Shown here: piece by piece, positions 60,347 through 64,000 of the stretch
Layout of the letters: every line of letters begins with the position of its first letter
Position numbering within the stretch: position 1 is the stretch's first letter
From: Ooceraea biroi
Lineage: Eukaryota; Arthropoda; Insecta; Hymenoptera; Formicidae
Assembly (NCBI RefSeq): GCF_003672135.1
Contig: NC_039518.1
Location: 6,574,136 to 6,638,135, forward strand
Reading direction: 5' to 3'
Length of the DNA: 64,000 bases
Notes under the pieces: generated by a model
What the model was told of the DNA's origin: nothing
The model's database searches: none
Seen by the model: the letters and a program-made list of their open reading frames with translations, nothing else
Translations under genes and position numbers: made by a program

Positions 60347-62545
60347 GCGACCAGAATTTCGCGGGTTACATCGAGCGCACGCCGCCAATAAAGCGAAACT
60401 GGATGCCGATTATGCAGATGCTTACATCGGCGCACCTCCTTTCCACAAGGACGCTGCCGTTGAATCGACGCGTATTAATATTCCGCACGGTAAGTCGTCC
60501 AATCTCGCATTTGCATCGCGCGATTATGGCGCTAATTAACGAAAGCCTTCATTCATTATGCAAATGACTGTAATAACGCACGGACGAGTGCGTAATTCTC
60601 GACGTGGCGCGCACTTAAAATGTAATATAACAAAGTAAAGCGCAATTAGCAGCGACGCAAAGGTATTGTTAATTAGCGGAGCGACTGCTGTCTGCTTTAT
60701 TATTTAACCGCGTATCCAGTTGCCTCCCGGCCACAAAGGAACAAATAGGCGGGCTTTATCGAGTTCGTTGCGCGTAATAGGCCGGCTGCGATCGCAAGGG
60801 GGCGAAAAAAGGACTGCGACCAGTTAATACTTCGCAGCTACGCAGTTTTCAAACCACGCGAAAGTCGGATTAATTCGCTAACAAGTTATCGCATCGAGAG
60901 AGAGCGCGCCTTGGACGAACAAAAACTCGCGAATGCGAGGTACCGGATGAAATATTTTTCGTTCTTACGTGCTTTACTCGCACACCATCCTCGTGTATTA
61001 TTTCTGTGGATAAAGATAACGTCGCTGAAACAATCATACAGCTTTTGCACAAATATAATATTTTTTGTTGAACCTTTTTTCGGGATGCATTTGATTCCTT
61101 GATTCACGGGACGAAATCAAGCCGCAGCCTCATTTTTGACAACGTCATACATGCAATCTCGCTCCCACGCTACGTCGTCGCGCGTTGCAAAATTTCGCGA
61201 TGAAAATATCTCGCCCAAGCTGGCGCGAATTCTACGGTAATAATGGCAAAGATCGTCATTCCCGCGTTCGCGTGTTATATCTGGCGTGCAAATCGAATGA
61301 AAGTTTATTTCCATGGCGCGAAATTGTCATGTCCTTCTTTTTTTAGAAACACTCACGGCGCTTGCCGCACGATGACTGACTCCTGGTTTGACTCCTGGGA
61401 TAAAAGTTACATTAATTTTCAGGACGTTACGTCGACGTTAAAAAATATGCGGACCACTCTTTTTGCCCGTCAGAGCACGGGAGCCGTATTTCGGTTCGTC
61501 TCTGACCAACGTTGGGGTCCGCTGGGTGAATCGGACATTCACAGTAACACAATTAGACCAACAATCGATAGGAGCTGCTAGTGATGAGTACGAACCCTCT
61601 TCTTCAACCACGCGCCAGTCTTGAACAAAGAAAGCCGACGGATTCAATCCTCTCTCCGGCTGACAGATCCAATCAATCGACGCATTCGTGAATGCCGCGA
61701 TTAAACCTACTCAACTGCAAATCAATACATTTATAATCTTAAAAGAAGTTTAGATTAAACTCTGTCATTGGCTCAAGAATTTTTTTCAAATCACTTGCAG
61801 TCGTCATTATCTATTATTTCGTCGTTACCAAGATTATTTTTGTTGCTTTTATGTTTCAGTTTTCTGGTGTGAGTAATTGCAAAAAGATAATTCCTTTTAT
61901 ATAAATCGTGCTAGTGTTGATCCATTAGACAGAATTGGTACCCATGAACATGGTGACGTCAATAAAATCAATGATTCTCCTAAGATCGACTTCTCTGTTC
62001 GGACTCGGACACCGTTTGAACATTTCACTAGAATACTACCCTGACCACCTACATCCCCACCTTCCCCTTGTTCAGTATAGGATTTCATCTCCCATCCTCT
62101 GGCACCTCATGCTCTCTTTCCAACGAACCATCCCCTATCTCATTTGGCCTCATTGTGCCTTAGCGTCCATTGTTTTTTAAATTACGAACCCCACTTCTGT
62201 CAGGCGGAACTCGATTTCATTTTTTGTTGGTACTGTCACTTGCCTGAAACGCTTTTCGTGATCCATTCAGCGGGTTGTCTTTGCTGGGGTAGCTGAAACG
62301 TATCCAGGAGCGATAATCAAGCCCGCGCCGCGGAGTTACAGGCAAAGTGCAACAAGCTCGGAAAATCAGGCGGCACTGATTACGCAAAACTAACGTTCCC
62401 ATCCTTTAATTTGCGCTGTCGGATAATAGCCATCTGTAGCAGACGTACTTGTCATCCGTTTCTGCCCTCCACATAATAGTGACAAATCAAGCAGAATCGC
62501 TGAGACGATCGTGAGGACATGTGTAAATTAGTAATTGTTACATTT
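60347..62545. other. Unique region, no recognised gene
   Basis: Moderate GC with AT-rich stretches. A donor-like GGTAAGTCG lies at 60490. Frames of 60-112 codons (longest 61243-61581) show no domain. I see no RNA gene or transposon end. Confidence 0.4.
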
Positions 62546-64000
62546 GTAAGATCTGGAAAAATAGTCGAGACTGACAGGTCGTATAGAGGATCGGAATGAA
62601 AACAAGTTGATCACAACAGTAGGAGTATTGGCCGTACGGCCTAAGACCTAGGCGTGTGAACCAGGGATCCCGGAGAGTTCGAGTTCAAATCTAAGGCAGT
62701 CTCCTAGTTATTTTTCGCCTCTTACAATTCAGAAGTGGGATAAAATCCGCTACCCCTCGAAGACAGTTGAGATTCATCCGCTACCCCTCGGAGAGGAGGG
62801 AGTTGAGAAGCAGCTGGCCGGTAGTGAAGCCTGAACATGGAGGTCGGGACGGACTCAGAGGAGTGAACCAACATGGAGGTTGGGAGGGACTCAGAAGAGT
62901 GAACCAAAAATGGATGTTGGGAGGAACTCAGAAGAGTGAACCAAAAATGGAGGTTGGGAGGGACTCAAGTGTAGTGAACCGACGATTTGGAGACATTCGG
63001 GGACGAATGTAATGTCAGGCTGGCCGAGCTGTAAGATCTGGAAAGATAGTCGAGACTGACAGGTCGTATAGAGGATCGGAATGAAAACAAGTTGATCACA
63101 ACAGTAGGAGTATTGGCCGTACGGCCTAAGACCTAGGCGTGTGAACCAGGGATCCCGGAGAGTTCGAGTTCAAATCTAAGGCAGTCTCCTAGTTATTTTT
63201 CGCCTCTTACAATTCAGAAGTGGGATAAAATCCGCTACCCCTCGAAGACAGTTGAGATTCATCCGCTACCCCTCGGAGAGGAGGGAGTTGAGAAGCAGCT
63301 GGCCGGTAGTGAAGCCTGAACATGGAGGTCGGGACGGACTCAGAGGAGTGAACCAACATGGAGGTTGGGAGAGACTCAGAAGAGTGAACCAAAAATGGAG
63401 GTTGGGAGGGACTCAAGTGTAGTGAACCGACGATTTGGAGACATTCGGGGACGAATGTAATGTCAGGCTGGCCGAGCTGTAAGATCTGGAAAGATAGTCG
63501 AGACTGACAGGTCGTATAGAGGATCGGAATGAAAACAAGTTGATCACAACAGTAGGAGTATTGGCCGTACGGCCTAAGACCTAGGCGTGTGAACCAAGGA
63601 TCCCGGAGAGTTCGAGTTCAAATCTAAGGCAGTCTCCTAGTTATTTTTCGCCTCTTACAATTCAGAAGTGGGATAAAATCCGCTACCCCTCGAAGACAGT
63701 TGAGATTCATCCGCTACCCCTCGGAGAGGAGGGAGTTGAGAAGCAGCTGGCCGGTAGTGAAGCCTGAACATGGAGGTCGGGACGGACTCAGAGGAGTGAA
63801 CCAACATGGAGATGGGAGGACTCGGAGGAGTGAACCAACATGGAGGTTGGGAGGGACTCAGAAGAGTGAACCAAAAATGGATGTTGGGAGGGACTCAAGT
63901 GTAGTGAACCGACGATTTGGAGACATTCGGGGACGAATGTAATGTCAGGCTGGCCGAGCTGTAAGATCTGGAAAGATAGTCGAGACTGACAGGTCGTATA
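62546..64000 (-). repeat. Satellite array 1, second locus, inverted, continues past window
   Basis: This is the reverse complement of the 5130-8992 satellite. It begins exactly at the same terminus (TGTAAGATCTGG at 62546), then repeats at 63030, 63478 and 63960. The unit lengths of 484, 448 and 482 fall on the same 36-bp ladder. The far boundary is outside the window. Confidence 0.9.

Noticed and set aside
62660..62700. tRNA-like B box (GAGTTCGAGTTCAAATC) in satellite 1, suggesting a SINE or tRNA gene
   Set aside because: The flanking bases do not form a T-arm stem, and no A box or cloverleaf can be fitted around it.

Overview
The window looks like insect nuclear DNA, most likely from a hymenopteran such as an ant. 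I infer this from four mariner families with D,D34D-type transposases, the AT-rich repeats set in CpG-rich unique sequence, and the absence of any operon or dense gene layout. I recognise no complete host protein-coding gene. Every long open frame that I can assign is a mariner transposase.

Layout: 1-604 and 903-3043 hold two copies of an 858-bp fold-back element. The second copy carries mariner family A copy 1 in its hairpin loop. 5130-8992 is a satellite built on a 36-bp minisatellite. 11281-13317 and 16083-17428 hold a trimer and a dimer of a 650-660-bp TIR element, with mariner A copy 2 between them (14764-16051). 18984-22621 is a tandem triplication of mariner family B, including one uninterrupted 339-aa transposase. 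24056-28729 is a tandem tetramer of a decayed mariner family C on the minus strand. 30071-31357 is a single decayed mariner D. 32228-33163 is a long-TIR element, possibly next to an LTR remnant. 34663-38094 and 48319-52528 are two opposite-facing ~456-bp arrays, the second broken by mariner A copy 3 (51218-52503). 41316-45976 is a 541-bp array ending in a third fold-back copy. 55853-56830 is an element with CACAGTG ends. 58579-60346 is an exact 588-bp trimer. 62546-64000 is the first satellite again, inverted and running off the window end. The rest is unique sequence with microsatellites, a possible RFX X-box and scattered splice-donor-like motifs.

Unifying observation: seven unrelated DNA-transposon families here exist as tandem multimers. 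In each, the outermost boundaries are still proper transposon ends, mostly flanked by TA, TTAA or another short duplication. The internal units are joined by constant linkers, truncated ends or shared target sites. Two families carry the same internal linkers at two separate loci, which suggests that arrays formed once and then moved or were copied as blocks. This is the feature of the window most worth following up.
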